A stretch of 64,000 nucleotides of DNA from Dyadobacter chenwenxiniae (GTDB lineage Bacteria > Bacteroidota > Bacteroidia > Cytophagales > Spirosomataceae). Position 1 is the stretch's first letter. The number at the start of each line of letters is the position of its first letter. The notes beneath the pieces are model-generated. The model made no database searches. It worked only from the letters and a program-made list of their open reading frames with translations, and had not been told where the DNA came from. The stretch is taken from the NCBI RefSeq assembly GCF_022869785.1, contig NZ_CP094997.1, positions 4,836,001 through 4,900,000 of the forward strand. Direction: 5' to 3'. The position numbers and the translations under genes were made by a program. Below, piece after piece: positions 44,101 through 52,493 of this stretch.

Positions 44101-44341
44101 CCGTAACTTGTTGTTGGGTTATAACTTCCCGTCTGAACTTGCAAGCAAGCTGAAAATGAGCAGATTGAGACTATATGTGTCAGCTCAGAACTTCTTCCTG
44201 CTTAGCAAATACCCACATGGCGACCCAGAGCAAACACCGATCCGTGGTGGAGATACAGACAACGTTTTCTCACAAGGTATGATCTGGCACAGCTATCCCC
44301 GGCCAACCACTTACATGGGCGGTATCCAGGTATCATTCTAA
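41105..44341 (+). CDS. SusC-like TonB-dependent outer membrane transporter 2
   Basis: A 1078-residue SusC family receptor: signal-like N-terminus ending near ATANM, carboxypeptidase-regulatory-like domain (about 50-130; GRVTDKDNNEGLPGVNV), ALSEVVVIGYGTAKK segment, plug (about 140-270; IYGARGANGVIMITT) and barrel to the last strand IQVSF. It imports a glycan or peptide across the outer membrane with SusD-2. The long upstream region with a LacI-type operator suggests a sugar signal. Compared with SusC-1 it is 82 residues longer, mostly in the barrel loops. Confidence 0.93.
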   Translation: MKNTDTNQWMFRMRNLRNALVLIPALSSPMLATANMNVAPGTVANIKLDKTLKGRVTDKDNNEGLPGVNVVLKGTSTGTTTDGSGNYTLSIPDAGGTLVFSFVGYVGQEVAVGNQSTIDLAMQSDSKALSEVVVIGYGTAKKSDLTGSVGSVKEEQLRERPAPSLNQALQGKISGVQVNVNSGRPGGRSNVRIRGFSSINSSNNPLYVVDGVMLPQGNQNQQSQAIDFINPNDIVSVEVLKDASSTAIYGARGANGVIMITTRRGKSGEGVITYGLDLSVPTAGPKRAKVLNAKEYMAVEDLSYRNMEKFDPAGWAAGKYKTHDPLVRRAQLAAAHPDVFTKNADGTFSPNYDTDWFKESTQSRVSQNHQLGFSGGNNKTTYSLSLNYRDDQGLIKTSYLKRYSTRFSLDDQVKKWLRIGGTLSYNNQAENLVDINDAVPRQMVEDFPFMPVKYPDGTYANNRDYPGAEGAFSSVHRLNGRKYNLKTQTTLGSFYGNVTLAKGLEFRSVLGVNIIDQEVNQSQTRSLTPNELGTARKETRKELFWSWENLLTYNKTFGIHSLNFLAGISWQETNISTTGVGSQNFSTDYFGFDNIGAGSVLPSSNPYVSGAQRYAFNSYFGRVNYTLLEKYLFTVTGRADGSSKFGDNHKFAFFPSAAFAWKVSDEEFLKGNTLISNLKLRTSYGLTGNSEIPPYSSLPLLRSNYAAVYSDTRISGTGINRLENKDLKWEKTAQTDAGLEISFLKGRISFEADYYYRKTTDMLLDAPVPRTSGYATIRKNIGSMENKGFEFALNTVNIESANFSWNTNFNISFNRNKVLSLATPSDIFGVGGPSITNQTSIIRIGEPVGAFWGLTRLGTWSEAERDEAAKFTSYRGNLKMLPGDVKYLDVNKDNAITDADRMIIGNGSPKGWGTLSNSLRLGNFDMTLDLQFSYGNDLMDMNLHASEDRQALANSYATVLDAWTPENQNTMIAQVRDTKAGYVTNVDTRWIFDGSFLRGRNLLLGYNFPSELASKLKMSRLRLYVSAQNFFLLSKYPHGDPEQTPIRGGDTDNVFSQGMIWHSYPRPTTYMGGIQVSF

Positions 44342-44379
44342 CAACCAGATTATTGGTATTATAACAAATGACATTTAGT

Positions 44380-45951
44380 ATGAAACTACATAAAATAACG
44401 ATTTCCAAACTTTTGCTCTTCGGGGCAATCCTACTGGGCCCGACAAGCTGCTCCGACTTCCTCGACGAGCAGGACCCATCCAACCTTCAACCGGATGTGT
44501 TCTATACACTTCCTGATCACGCCGAGGCTGCGGTTGCTGCAACTTATGCAGAGACGCGTTTTTATGGTGAAAGTGCTGGTATTTTCTCTGCCAACTGGCA
44601 AATGCTGGAAGCGGTTACGGGAACGGCTACAACTGAAACCGGCCAGAATTCGGATTTGAATAACCTGTATGCGCTTATTTACGATGGTAATACAGGCCAC
44701 ATTGCCAACTTCTGGAACGGACTTTACCGCGTGATCGCGAATGCTAACCTGGCTATTGAAAAGATCCCGGGTATTACTTTCCCGGCTGCAAATGAAGCGC
44801 AAAAAACAAGACTGATCGGAGAAGCGAAATTTCTTCGTGCCTGGGCTTACTTCTACGTGGTAAGGCTATGGGGCGATGCTCCGCTGATCACTTTGCCGCA
44901 AGTTGTTGAATCGGATGACTTCTTCCCTTCAAAATCATCTCAGGAGGAAATTTACACCCAGATCGTAGCAGACCTTGCAGATGCTGAGGCTGCCGGATTA
45001 GCCGATTTCAATACAAACGGACGCGTTTCAAAAATAGCAGTTAAGTCCCTTCTGTCGAAGGTTTATCTGACTATGGCGGGCTTTCCATTGAGCAAAGGAG
45101 CTTCGCATTACAAGCTGGCGGCAGACAAAGCATTGGAAGTGATCACCTTTTCAAAAGCGAATCCTTCAACGCTGAACCTGTTCCCTACTTACAGGGAATT
45201 GCACCAGGAAAACCTGAAAAACAGGGTTGAGCATATTTTCCAGATCCAGTACAACACAGTAGTTGCTGGTTTCCCGTTGAACGACTTCTTCCCGAACTTC
45301 AAAGCTGTAACCTATGCAGGTCCCAGCGGAACAGGAAGTACAGTGCCTACCCTATCGTTCTACAATTCTTATGAAAAAGGCGACCTTCGTACCAAGGATC
45401 AGGAAGGATGGTTTTATACCTCATACTATGAGAACGGTACAGGTGCTAAATTTGAACTTGGTGCTCCCTACGTATTTAAGTATTTCAACATTGCTGCGCT
45501 GGGTGGCCCAGGCATAACGCCAACAAGGCTTAACAACCTGAATGTTAACCAGATCCGTTACGCAGAAGTACTTTTGATTTATGCAGAAGCACAGAACGAA
45601 GTGGGTGGTGTGAATAAAGAAGCTTATGATGCATACAAGCGCATCCGTGACCGTGCAGAATTGAAAACACCTGCTCAGGGCACATTTACAGCTGCTACTT
45701 TCCGCGAAGCAGTTTGGCGTGAACGCTGGTATGAATTCGCTTACGAAGGAATCACCTGGTTTGACATGGTTCGCCTGCGCAAAGTGTTCAACGAAACAAC
45801 AAAAGGTTTTGACAACTTTATAGGTCACCGCAACCTGAATGTTTCTGGCGGCGCTCCTTTGTTGGAAAAACATTTGTTGTTCCCAATTCCACTTCAAGAA
45901 ATGAGAAACAGCCCTAACCTGAAACCACAAAACCCAGGTTACGACGGATAA
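44380..45951 (+). CDS. SusD/RagB-like surface lipoprotein 2
   Basis: A 523-residue SusD lipoprotein, partner of SusC-2. The start at 44380 (MKLHKITISKLLLFGAILL) gives a standard signal with lipobox GPTSC and the acidic SDFLDEQDPS segment; an ATG 12 bases earlier is less likely. The conserved RLIGEAKFLRAWAYFYVVRLWG helix block and the C-terminal WYEFAYEGITWFDMVRLRK and LFPIPLQEMRNSPNLKPQNPGY blocks are present. A strong terminator follows. Confidence 0.93.
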   Translation: MKLHKITISKLLLFGAILLGPTSCSDFLDEQDPSNLQPDVFYTLPDHAEAAVAATYAETRFYGESAGIFSANWQMLEAVTGTATTETGQNSDLNNLYALIYDGNTGHIANFWNGLYRVIANANLAIEKIPGITFPAANEAQKTRLIGEAKFLRAWAYFYVVRLWGDAPLITLPQVVESDDFFPSKSSQEEIYTQIVADLADAEAAGLADFNTNGRVSKIAVKSLLSKVYLTMAGFPLSKGASHYKLAADKALEVITFSKANPSTLNLFPTYRELHQENLKNRVEHIFQIQYNTVVAGFPLNDFFPNFKAVTYAGPSGTGSTVPTLSFYNSYEKGDLRTKDQEGWFYTSYYENGTGAKFELGAPYVFKYFNIAALGGPGITPTRLNNLNVNQIRYAEVLLIYAEAQNEVGGVNKEAYDAYKRIRDRAELKTPAQGTFTAATFREAVWRERWYEFAYEGITWFDMVRLRKVFNETTKGFDNFIGHRNLNVSGGAPLLEKHLLFPIPLQEMRNSPNLKPQNPGYDG

Positions 45952-45969
45952 TCAATAAGTTTTTTTGCG

Positions 45970-46002
45970 AGAGCCGGTCCAGTTTGGGCCGGCTCTTTTT
46001 TT
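45970..46002 (+). terminator. Rho-independent terminator after susD-2
   Basis: An 11-bp stem agagccggtcc (45970-45980) with gggccggctct (45986-45996), one G-U pair, loop agttt, followed by eight T bases. It ends the SusCD-2 transcript. Confidence 0.9.
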
Positions 46003-46073
46003 ATGCAATAACCATAGGTGCTGCTGCGTAATTAACGTAAATTGAAATTGTAACCGAATTACACAGGAAGCCT

Positions 46074-48140
46074 ATGACTGAAATTGTCCCAAAACATTGC
46101 GTGGGTCTGTTTAAAAGTAGCCTGGCGGTTTTGGGTTGGATATACGCTGCATTCTTACTAACCTTCGCGCTTTCTGCAAATGCTCAGATAACATTAACCG
46201 CGCCCAGCAATAATCAGATCATCCAGCGCGATCTTAACGGCTCTGCTTCCGTAGCAATTAGTGTTTATGCTTTCCAACCTTATGCGAGCATTGAAGGCAG
46301 GCTTGTTCCGATTTCCGGCAATATCAATAAAGAGCAGGTTTGGAATTTTGATGAAGAACAACTCCGCCAGGGATTTCTTTCCGCTTCAATCAGCGTGAAG
46401 ACCGGCTGGTACAGGTTGAAAATAACAGCTGTTATGCCGAACGGAAATATTGATTCCGTTTCAGTCGCAAGGGTTGGTGTGGGCGAAGTTCTTTTGGTGG
46501 CTGGGAATTCCAATGCGATGGGTCTGCCGGGACTTGGCGCGAAAAGTGCTTCCAACGATGTGATTTCATTTAATGCGGTCAATAAAGTGCTAAATCCCGA
46601 AAATATCACCGTTTCGCCGGACGAGCCGATGGGTAAGCCGACCTTTGATGTTTTGGGAGAAGATAACTTTATTTTCCCGTCGGGGGAAACGGCCTGGTAT
46701 TGGGGTGAGCTGGGCGACTTGCTTTCCAAACGGCTCAAAACACCAGTCCTTTTTATGAATGCAGCGTGGGCAGCCGCGAATTCTGACAGTTATCGCGATG
46801 CTGCTTCCGGGAAAGATGCTTTTAATCCCTATGTGGGAAAATTCTGGCCAAACAGACAGCCTTACTCCAACATTGTGAATACGATCCGCCATATGAATTC
46901 GTGGCTGGGCCTCCGTGCAGTGCTTTGGTCGCATGGAGAGAATGATGCCCAACTGAAATTTACCGAACAAGATTATTTCAATAACATTCAAACCCTTATT
47001 ACAAAAACCCGGGCCGATGCGGGTTACAATGTGCCTTGGATTATTGCCAGGAACTCAGCCAGCAACATCATTAAGGAGCCCTATTTGCCCGTTATCAATG
47101 CACAAATCCGACTTTCTTCAATCAAAGGCTTTAATAACTTCCCCGGCCCGAACCTGGACACGATTCAAATTCCCCGGCCCGTTTCCGAACATTTCGAAAA
47201 TGTGCCCGGCGGCATCCAGGGTTTGACCCTAGCCGCCTCTGCATGGAACAGGGCGTTGACCGATTCATTATTTAAGCAAATCACCCCGATACAACCGGCC
47301 AACTCCATCCATACCGGGATTGTGCCTTCAACCGCTTTTCCAGGCGCCTCTTTTCACATCGGTTACAGAATTTTTGGTAAAAATGAAGAAGGGCTTTCGT
47401 TACGTGCAGAGCTGTTTGATGAAAGCGGGAAGTTCGTGGACACAGTTGGCGTAGGCAGTGAAAATCCGCTGCTCATTAAGCTGCCCGATAATCTCGCAAA
47501 CGGACAATACAGCATTCGGCTAGCTGGAACGTCCCCAAATCTTGCCGGAAGCACTTCGTCACTTTTCTTTGTGAACAATGCGTACAGATCCGTTCAGGTT
47601 GTTAACACGATCAAAGCTGTGAAGGAAAATCAATCCGTCGATTTGACCTGGTTAGTCGCGCCTAATCCGGGAATGCGAAGGATGGTGTTGGAAAAAACAA
47701 CAAACGGCGATACTTACACTGACCTGCAACAATACAATGTTTCCGATAACGGAATAAGCTCGGGCGTGTACGCTTATACGGATGCGGACATTGACGCTAA
47801 AATAATTTTCTACCGGATAAGGCTGGAATATACAGATGGAACGACCTCCTACTCGCCCATTGTGACTGTGTTGGAACCCGGCGCACTGCCCCAGCTTGTC
47901 GCATTCCCCAATCCTGTTACAAAACAGGCATTTTATCTGGAATGCGATAAAAATAAGCCTGCTCCACAACTTTCGCTTTTTGACGTGGCCGGACGAGCGC
48001 ACCCATTATTTGTGTCCGACCGGGAGATCATTGGTTTGCTCGCAGTCCGGCCGCATTACCCTTTGCCGGCTGGCATTTACATTTTACGCATTGTGACAGA
48101 AAGCAGCACAAGTACGCAACGGATGTTTTATGTTGACTAA
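46074..48140 (+). CDS. SGNH/SASA-type esterase-like protein with T9SS sorting domain
   Basis: A 688-residue secreted protein. A signal peptide ends near LSANAQ; a central SGNH-hydrolase-like domain (about 135-400, related to sialate/carbohydrate acetylesterases) shows the block I nucleophile in VAGNSNAMG (Ser146, where GQSN is usual) and the block LWSHGENDAQ. A FN3-like Ig part follows, and the last 80 residues (FPNPVTKQAFYLE, LPAGIYILRI, RMFYVD) form a type-A type IX secretion sorting domain, so it is exported to the cell surface. It may deacetylate glycans for SusCD-2. The catalytic His near the domain end is not certain. Confidence 0.82.
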   Translation: MTEIVPKHCVGLFKSSLAVLGWIYAAFLLTFALSANAQITLTAPSNNQIIQRDLNGSASVAISVYAFQPYASIEGRLVPISGNINKEQVWNFDEEQLRQGFLSASISVKTGWYRLKITAVMPNGNIDSVSVARVGVGEVLLVAGNSNAMGLPGLGAKSASNDVISFNAVNKVLNPENITVSPDEPMGKPTFDVLGEDNFIFPSGETAWYWGELGDLLSKRLKTPVLFMNAAWAAANSDSYRDAASGKDAFNPYVGKFWPNRQPYSNIVNTIRHMNSWLGLRAVLWSHGENDAQLKFTEQDYFNNIQTLITKTRADAGYNVPWIIARNSASNIIKEPYLPVINAQIRLSSIKGFNNFPGPNLDTIQIPRPVSEHFENVPGGIQGLTLAASAWNRALTDSLFKQITPIQPANSIHTGIVPSTAFPGASFHIGYRIFGKNEEGLSLRAELFDESGKFVDTVGVGSENPLLIKLPDNLANGQYSIRLAGTSPNLAGSTSSLFFVNNAYRSVQVVNTIKAVKENQSVDLTWLVAPNPGMRRMVLEKTTNGDTYTDLQQYNVSDNGISSGVYAYTDADIDAKIIFYRIRLEYTDGTTSYSPIVTVLEPGALPQLVAFPNPVTKQAFYLECDKNKPAPQLSLFDVAGRAHPLFVSDREIIGLLAVRPHYPLPAGIYILRIVTESSTSTQRMFYVD

Positions 48141-48218
48141 GGTTATGACCATCAGCACATTCCAACTTAATTAAAAGCATTGGTGTCCATGCGGATTGTA
48201 ACCTAACCTTGAATGCTC

Positions 48219-49226
48219 ATGAAGAACTTTACAATCATCTGTGCCACTCTGCTCTTGTTCAGCTCTTGCAAGAAAAACGCAGACGAAGTCACTCCTGATG
48301 GCCGCACATTGGCTGCTATCACCTTAAACGATTACTTCATTACAAGCATTGCTTTCGACAAAAAGGGCAATGCATGGCTTGGAACACTCCAACAAGGCTT
48401 AATCAAGTATGATGGTGTGACGGCCAAAATATTCGATTCCTCCAATTCCATACTTACAGGCGCTGCCATTAGAGACATTGAGATTGACAAAACGGATAAC
48501 GTCTGGATCGGCAGCGACAACCTTATTAAATATGACGGATCAAAGTTTACAAGATATGAAGCGCAGCAATTTGGATTACCAAAGAACGCCGTTCAGTCCA
48601 TAGCGATCGATGCAAGCCATAATATCTGGTTTTCATGCAGCAGTTTTCAATCAGGCGGATTGGTAAAATATGACGGAGCAACATTCAAAACATTCACCCC
48701 GGCCAATTCCAAATTGCCCGGAAATATGGTTCAAAGCATTACAATAAATCAATCCAACGAGGTTTGGGTCGCGCTTAATGATGGCGTCGATGAAGGTTCC
48801 CTCGCCAAAATAGGCGCGGATGACATCATTTCTGTTGCCGGATCAAAGGAGTTAGGGTTTAAACCTTATCATTTCGGCAACCTTGTCGTCAACAAAAACA
48901 ATGAACTGGTGGCGTCCATTGATTATGGTTTGTCGAGTTTAATGATCACTGGAAGGCCGCAAATTTTTAAGTTTAATGGCAGCAAAGCGCAAGTTGTAAG
49001 CTTGCCTGATGAACAATCGCTGATCTACAGCACTCGATCAATTTACTCGGATAAAAACGGAAATCTTTGGGCATCCTTTTCCAGCGCCGACAAAGAATGC
49101 GGCATTTTCAATGGAAAGGAATGGAAGTTTATAAAGTTAGGAACAAGTGGAATTTTCGCTTTTGCTGAAAACCCAAACGGTGAAATGTGGCTGGGAACCG
49201 GCGAAGGTTTATATATTTTGAAATAA
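48219..49226 (+). CDS. Propeller-repeat lipoprotein (two-component propeller-like)
   Basis: A 335-residue lipoprotein (signal FTIICATLLLFSSC) made of about seven propeller blades with recurring DKKGNAWLGT, NVWIGSDNLIKYDG and HNIWFSC units, as in the sensor propellers of hybrid two-component systems. Here no kinase part exists, so it is a stand-alone surface or periplasmic propeller, perhaps binding ligand. The start at 48219 is taken; an ATG 6 bases earlier is equally possible. It follows the esterase-like gene after 78 bases. Confidence 0.8.
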   Translation: MKNFTIICATLLLFSSCKKNADEVTPDGRTLAAITLNDYFITSIAFDKKGNAWLGTLQQGLIKYDGVTAKIFDSSNSILTGAAIRDIEIDKTDNVWIGSDNLIKYDGSKFTRYEAQQFGLPKNAVQSIAIDASHNIWFSCSSFQSGGLVKYDGATFKTFTPANSKLPGNMVQSITINQSNEVWVALNDGVDEGSLAKIGADDIISVAGSKELGFKPYHFGNLVVNKNNELVASIDYGLSSLMITGRPQIFKFNGSKAQVVSLPDEQSLIYSTRSIYSDKNGNLWASFSSADKECGIFNGKEWKFIKLGTSGIFAFAENPNGEMWLGTGEGLYILK

Positions 49227-49235
49227 AAAAAGGAT

Positions 49236-49292
49236 AACACTTCGGCTGCTCAGTGTGACAAACGCTTTGTCACACTGAGCAGCCGAAGTGTT
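49236..49292. repeat. 27-bp-arm palindrome between convergent genes
   Basis: Perfect inverted repeat: left arm 49236-49262, loop cgc, right arm 49266-49292. The arms include ttgtcacactgagc and gccgaagtgtt. It overlaps the stop of the AIM24-like gene and follows the propeller gene by 9 bases. It may serve as a two-way transcription end, and it shares core words (TTGTCA, CTGAGC, CGAAG) with the palindrome at 63145-63216. Confidence 0.85.
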
Positions 49293-50070
49293 AATCTTCG
49301 AACAATCTCCCCAAACCACCAATAACCGAACCACTTTCTTTCCCTGAATTAGGTCCCATTACGGCCAGGCGTTGGATGAGTTTTGAGATCGGCATGGACT
49401 GGATCCAGCAGCGGCCCGTTCCGCGCAATGTAGCCAGGAACATGCCTTCGCCGCCGAAAACCATCGATTTCAGGCCGCCTGAACGTTGAATATCGAAGCT
49501 TAATGATTGCTCGAATGCAACCACGCAACCTGTATCCACGCGTAATGTTTCGTTATTCAACTGACGCTCGATCACCACGCCGCCCGCATGCACGAACGCC
49601 ATTCCATCGCCTTTGATTTTCTGTAAAATAAAACCTTCTCCGCCAAACAAGCCTGACCCAAAACGCTGGTTAAAGTGAATTTTCATGCTCGTTCCCATGG
49701 CAGCGCACAAAAAGCCGTCTTTCTGCACAATCAGTTCATTTCCATATATTTTGGAAAGATCAATCGGCATCACGGTTCCCGGGTAAGGGGCTGCAAATGC
49801 CACCTTTTTCTTGCCGTAGCCCCTGTTTGTAAAGTGGGTCATAAAAAGCGACTCACCCGTGATCAACCGTGTTCCAGCCTGGAAAATCTTACCCATAATG
49901 CTCTGGTTCGCCTCGGAGCCATCACCCATTTTAGTCTGAAACTCTATTCCGTCTTCCATGAAAAGCATTGCGCCTGCTTCTGCGATAACGGTTTCATTCG
50001 GATCCAGCTCAATTTCTACGACCTGGATATCGTCGCCAATAATTTTGTAATCAATTTCGTGTGAGATCAT
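49291..50070 (-). CDS. AIM24 / TIGR00266 family protein
   Basis: A 259-residue protein of the AIM24/TIGR00266 family, an all-beta fold of unknown biochemical role found in bacteria and, as Aim24, in mitochondria. Recognisable blocks are IEFQTKMGD, GTRLITGESLFMTHFTN, GTVMPIDLSKI, FGGEGFILQKIKGDGMAFVHAGG and GGLKSMVFGGEGMFLATLRGTG. No signal peptide or membrane helix is visible. It is third in a row with gltX and the small charged protein. Confidence 0.88.
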   Translation of the reverse strand: MISHEIDYKIIGDDIQVVEIELDPNETVIAEAGAMLFMEDGIEFQTKMGDGSEANQSIMGKIFQAGTRLITGESLFMTHFTNRGYGKKKVAFAAPYPGTVMPIDLSKIYGNELIVQKDGFLCAAMGTSMKIHFNQRFGSGLFGGEGFILQKIKGDGMAFVHAGGVVIERQLNNETLRVDTGCVVAFEQSLSFDIQRSGGLKSMVFGGEGMFLATLRGTGRCWIQSMPISKLIQRLAVMGPNSGKESGSVIGGLGRLFED

Positions 50071-50119
50071 CTTTGCGTAAAAGGTTTATTTGATTAAGCT
50101 GAACTGCAATGACCGATTG

Positions 50120-50374
50120 CTACTCTTCTTCTTCCTCCTCTTCCTCGCTGGTCTTCTTCTTTTTGCGCGTTTTGCGTCCTGGAATGTCTTCACGGTCCCG
50201 GAGTTTTTTATCGTCCACATTTTTGTTCAAAAATTCATTGATACGGTCCATGTCGAAACTCGTCGTGATCTCTCCGAATGAATTGATCTGAATGTCGAAA
50301 CCGTCCAGGTCTTTATGAACCCTCGGCTTTTCAGGAACCGGTTTGGTCGTATCGTTTTGTTTTTTCTTAGCCAT
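50120..50374 (-). CDS. Small charged protein with K/R-rich and poly-Glu tail
   Basis: An 84-residue protein that I do not recognise. The ATG at 50374 (MAKKKQNDTTKPVPEKPRVH) is preferred to one 33 bases upstream. The middle DLDGFDIQINSFGEITTSFDMDRINEFLNKNVDDKKL looks folded and acidic; the end is a basic run (GRKTRKKKKTS) and eight glutamates. Such tails suggest a nucleic-acid or ribosome contact. It lies between gltX and the AIM24-like gene on the same strand. Confidence 0.65.
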   Translation of the reverse strand: MAKKKQNDTTKPVPEKPRVHKDLDGFDIQINSFGEITTSFDMDRINEFLNKNVDDKKLRDREDIPGRKTRKKKKTSEEEEEEEE

Positions 50375-50479
50375 GTGTTTGAAAGCAATTCGCCGCAAAG
50401 CGGTCATTTCGATTGATTACTAAATTATGGAACAGCGTTCCGGTCACCAAGTCATTTTGATCCAACGGTCATATCACAA

Positions 50480-52030
50480 TTATGCCAGGCGAATTTGCGC
50501 TGGTAAACGGGTCAGGGCATTATCCAGTCGTTTTACAACTTCATCTTTTCCCAAAATTTCCATCGTTACCATCAGGTCCGGTCCGTGGCCTTCGCCTGTG
50601 AGCGCAAGACGGAGCGCCTGCATGATTTTACCCATTTTTATGCCCAGCGATTCCATTGTGGCTGCCAGGTTTTCTTTAATATTATGTGCTGTAAATTCCG
50701 CCTCAAATGTCGTAAGCGCATCTTTAAATCCGGAAATTGCGGTTACTGCCTGTTCATCCCATTTTTTCAAAACCAGCTCCTGATCGTAGGTTTCAGGTGT
50801 ATTGAACAAAAAGCGGGATTCGCTTACAATCTCCTTCACAAAATGCACGCGGTCTTTCAGCAAAAAGACAATTTGCGCCACTTGTTCGTGGGTAACATGG
50901 ATGTTCTGTGCTGCAAAAAGCGGTTTCGCCTGTTCAATAAGCGTTGTGTCATCCAGGTTTTTAAGATATTGCTGATTGAACCAGTTGGCTTTCTGAATGT
51001 CAAATCGCGCCCCGGCCTTATGCACACGCTCGAAACTGAATGCGGCAATCAGCTCTTCCATATTAAAAAGTTCCTGCTCGGTTCCGGCATTCCAGCCTAG
51101 CAAGGCAAGGAAATTGGCCGTTGCATCCGCGAAATAACCTTCTTCCCGGAAACCTTTGGCTTTGTCGCCTGTATTCGGATCGGTCCACTCGAGAGGGAAA
51201 ATCGGGAAACCTCCGAGATCTGCGTCGCGCTTGGACAGCTTACCGTTTCCGTCTGGTTTTAGCAGCAATGGAAGGTGCGCAAACTGTGGCATGGTGCTTT
51301 CCCAACCCAAAAAACGATATAACAAAACGTGCAATGGTGCAGAAGGAAGCCATTCTTCACCACGGATCACGTGCGTAATGCCCATCAAATGGTCGTCCAC
51401 AATGTTGGCCAAATGGTAAGTGGGCATGCCGTCGGATTTCAAAAGCACTTTATCATCGATCTGCGATGAATGCACAACCACCCAGCCACGGATCAGGTCA
51501 TTGAAACGAATGTCTTCTTTTGGCATTATCTTCATCCGGATCACATATGCTTCGCCGCTATCAAGTCTGGATTTGGTTTCTTCCGCGGATAATGTCAGCG
51601 AGTTTGTCATTTCCATCCGCGTGATCGCATTGTACTGGGCAGCAGCAACCTTGGCCGCTTCCAGACGTTTGCGCATGGCATCCAGCTCTTCTGCCGTATC
51701 AAAAGCGTAATATGCTTTTCCCTCGGCAACAAGCCTCTCTGCATATTCGCGATACATTTCTTTCCGTTCCGACTGGCGGTAAGGCGTATGCGGGCCGCCT
51801 TGCTGCGGACCTTCGTCTATGGTTATACCGAGCCATTCCAATGCTTCCAAAATGTATTCTTCCGCGCCCGGAACGTAGCGGTTCTGGTCTGTATCTTCAA
51901 TGCGAAGCAACATTTGTCCACCCTGCTGGCGTGCAAACAAATAGTTATACAAGGCAGTGCGGACGCCGCCTGCATGCAGCGGGCCGGTCGGGCTGGGGGC
52001 AAATCTTACCCGGACAGGTTTATTATTCAT
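50480..52030 (-). CDS. gltX: Glutamyl-tRNA synthetase
   Basis: A 516-residue class I aminoacyl-tRNA synthetase that charges tRNA-Glu. The HIGH-type motif is PSPTGPLHAGGVRTALYNY near the N-terminus (HAGG here), and the KMSKS-type motif reads GKLSKRDADLGGFP in the middle. The C-terminal anticodon-binding helical domain is complete to TRLPAQIRLA. The length is normal for bacterial GltX. A housekeeping gene, read in the same direction as the small charged protein. Confidence 0.95.
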   Translation of the reverse strand: MNNKPVRVRFAPSPTGPLHAGGVRTALYNYLFARQQGGQMLLRIEDTDQNRYVPGAEEYILEALEWLGITIDEGPQQGGPHTPYRQSERKEMYREYAERLVAEGKAYYAFDTAEELDAMRKRLEAAKVAAAQYNAITRMEMTNSLTLSAEETKSRLDSGEAYVIRMKIMPKEDIRFNDLIRGWVVVHSSQIDDKVLLKSDGMPTYHLANIVDDHLMGITHVIRGEEWLPSAPLHVLLYRFLGWESTMPQFAHLPLLLKPDGNGKLSKRDADLGGFPIFPLEWTDPNTGDKAKGFREEGYFADATANFLALLGWNAGTEQELFNMEELIAAFSFERVHKAGARFDIQKANWFNQQYLKNLDDTTLIEQAKPLFAAQNIHVTHEQVAQIVFLLKDRVHFVKEIVSESRFLFNTPETYDQELVLKKWDEQAVTAISGFKDALTTFEAEFTAHNIKENLAATMESLGIKMGKIMQALRLALTGEGHGPDLMVTMEILGKDEVVKRLDNALTRLPAQIRLA

Positions 52031-52069
52031 TTATTCTAAACTAAAATGTACTGGATGATTTCGTGCGTC

Positions 52070-52439
52070 TTACTCGACTGCAACGACGGATATTTCAACA
52101 TTAACGTCCTTAGGAAGTCGCGCAACCTGAACCGTTTCCCTTGCAGGCGGTTCTTTGGTAAAAAAGCTGCCGTAAACCTCATTCACAGCCGCAAAGTCGT
52201 TCATATCTTTTAGGAAAATCGTCGATTTCACCACATGCTGAAAGCCTAATTTGGCTGCACCCAGAATGTGCCCGATGTTTTGCATTACGATCCCGGTTTC
52301 GGCTTTAATGTCGCCTGATTTGGCAAGTTCTGCCCGCGATCTGGCCTGAAACATAAAGGGTTCCGTTTATTTTAACGGCCTGGCTGTAAGGCCCGATCGG
52401 AGCAGGCGCTTTATCTGAAAATATGATCTCTTTTGGCAT
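52070..52439 (-). pseudogene. ridA: RidA family protein, frameshifted
   Basis: A RidA-type 2-iminobutanoate deaminase gene split over two frames. The first part, from the ATG at 52439, reads MPKEIIFSDKAPAPIGPYSQ and on to VSGQIA, then meets a stop at 52305-52307. The second part, from about 52350 in another frame, continues ELAKSGDIKAETGIVMQNIG to the normal end with the KSTIFLKDMNDFAAVNEVY and RETVQVARLPKD blocks. Between QI and EL only 7 bases stand where relatives have about 21, so a loss of about 14 bases around 52330 would explain the shift. Either a pseudogene or a sequence error. Confidence 0.75.
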
Positions 52440-52493
52440 AAGCTGAATGTTTTTATGCCGTAAAAATACCAAAAATAAAGCAGGAAGCCTGAC

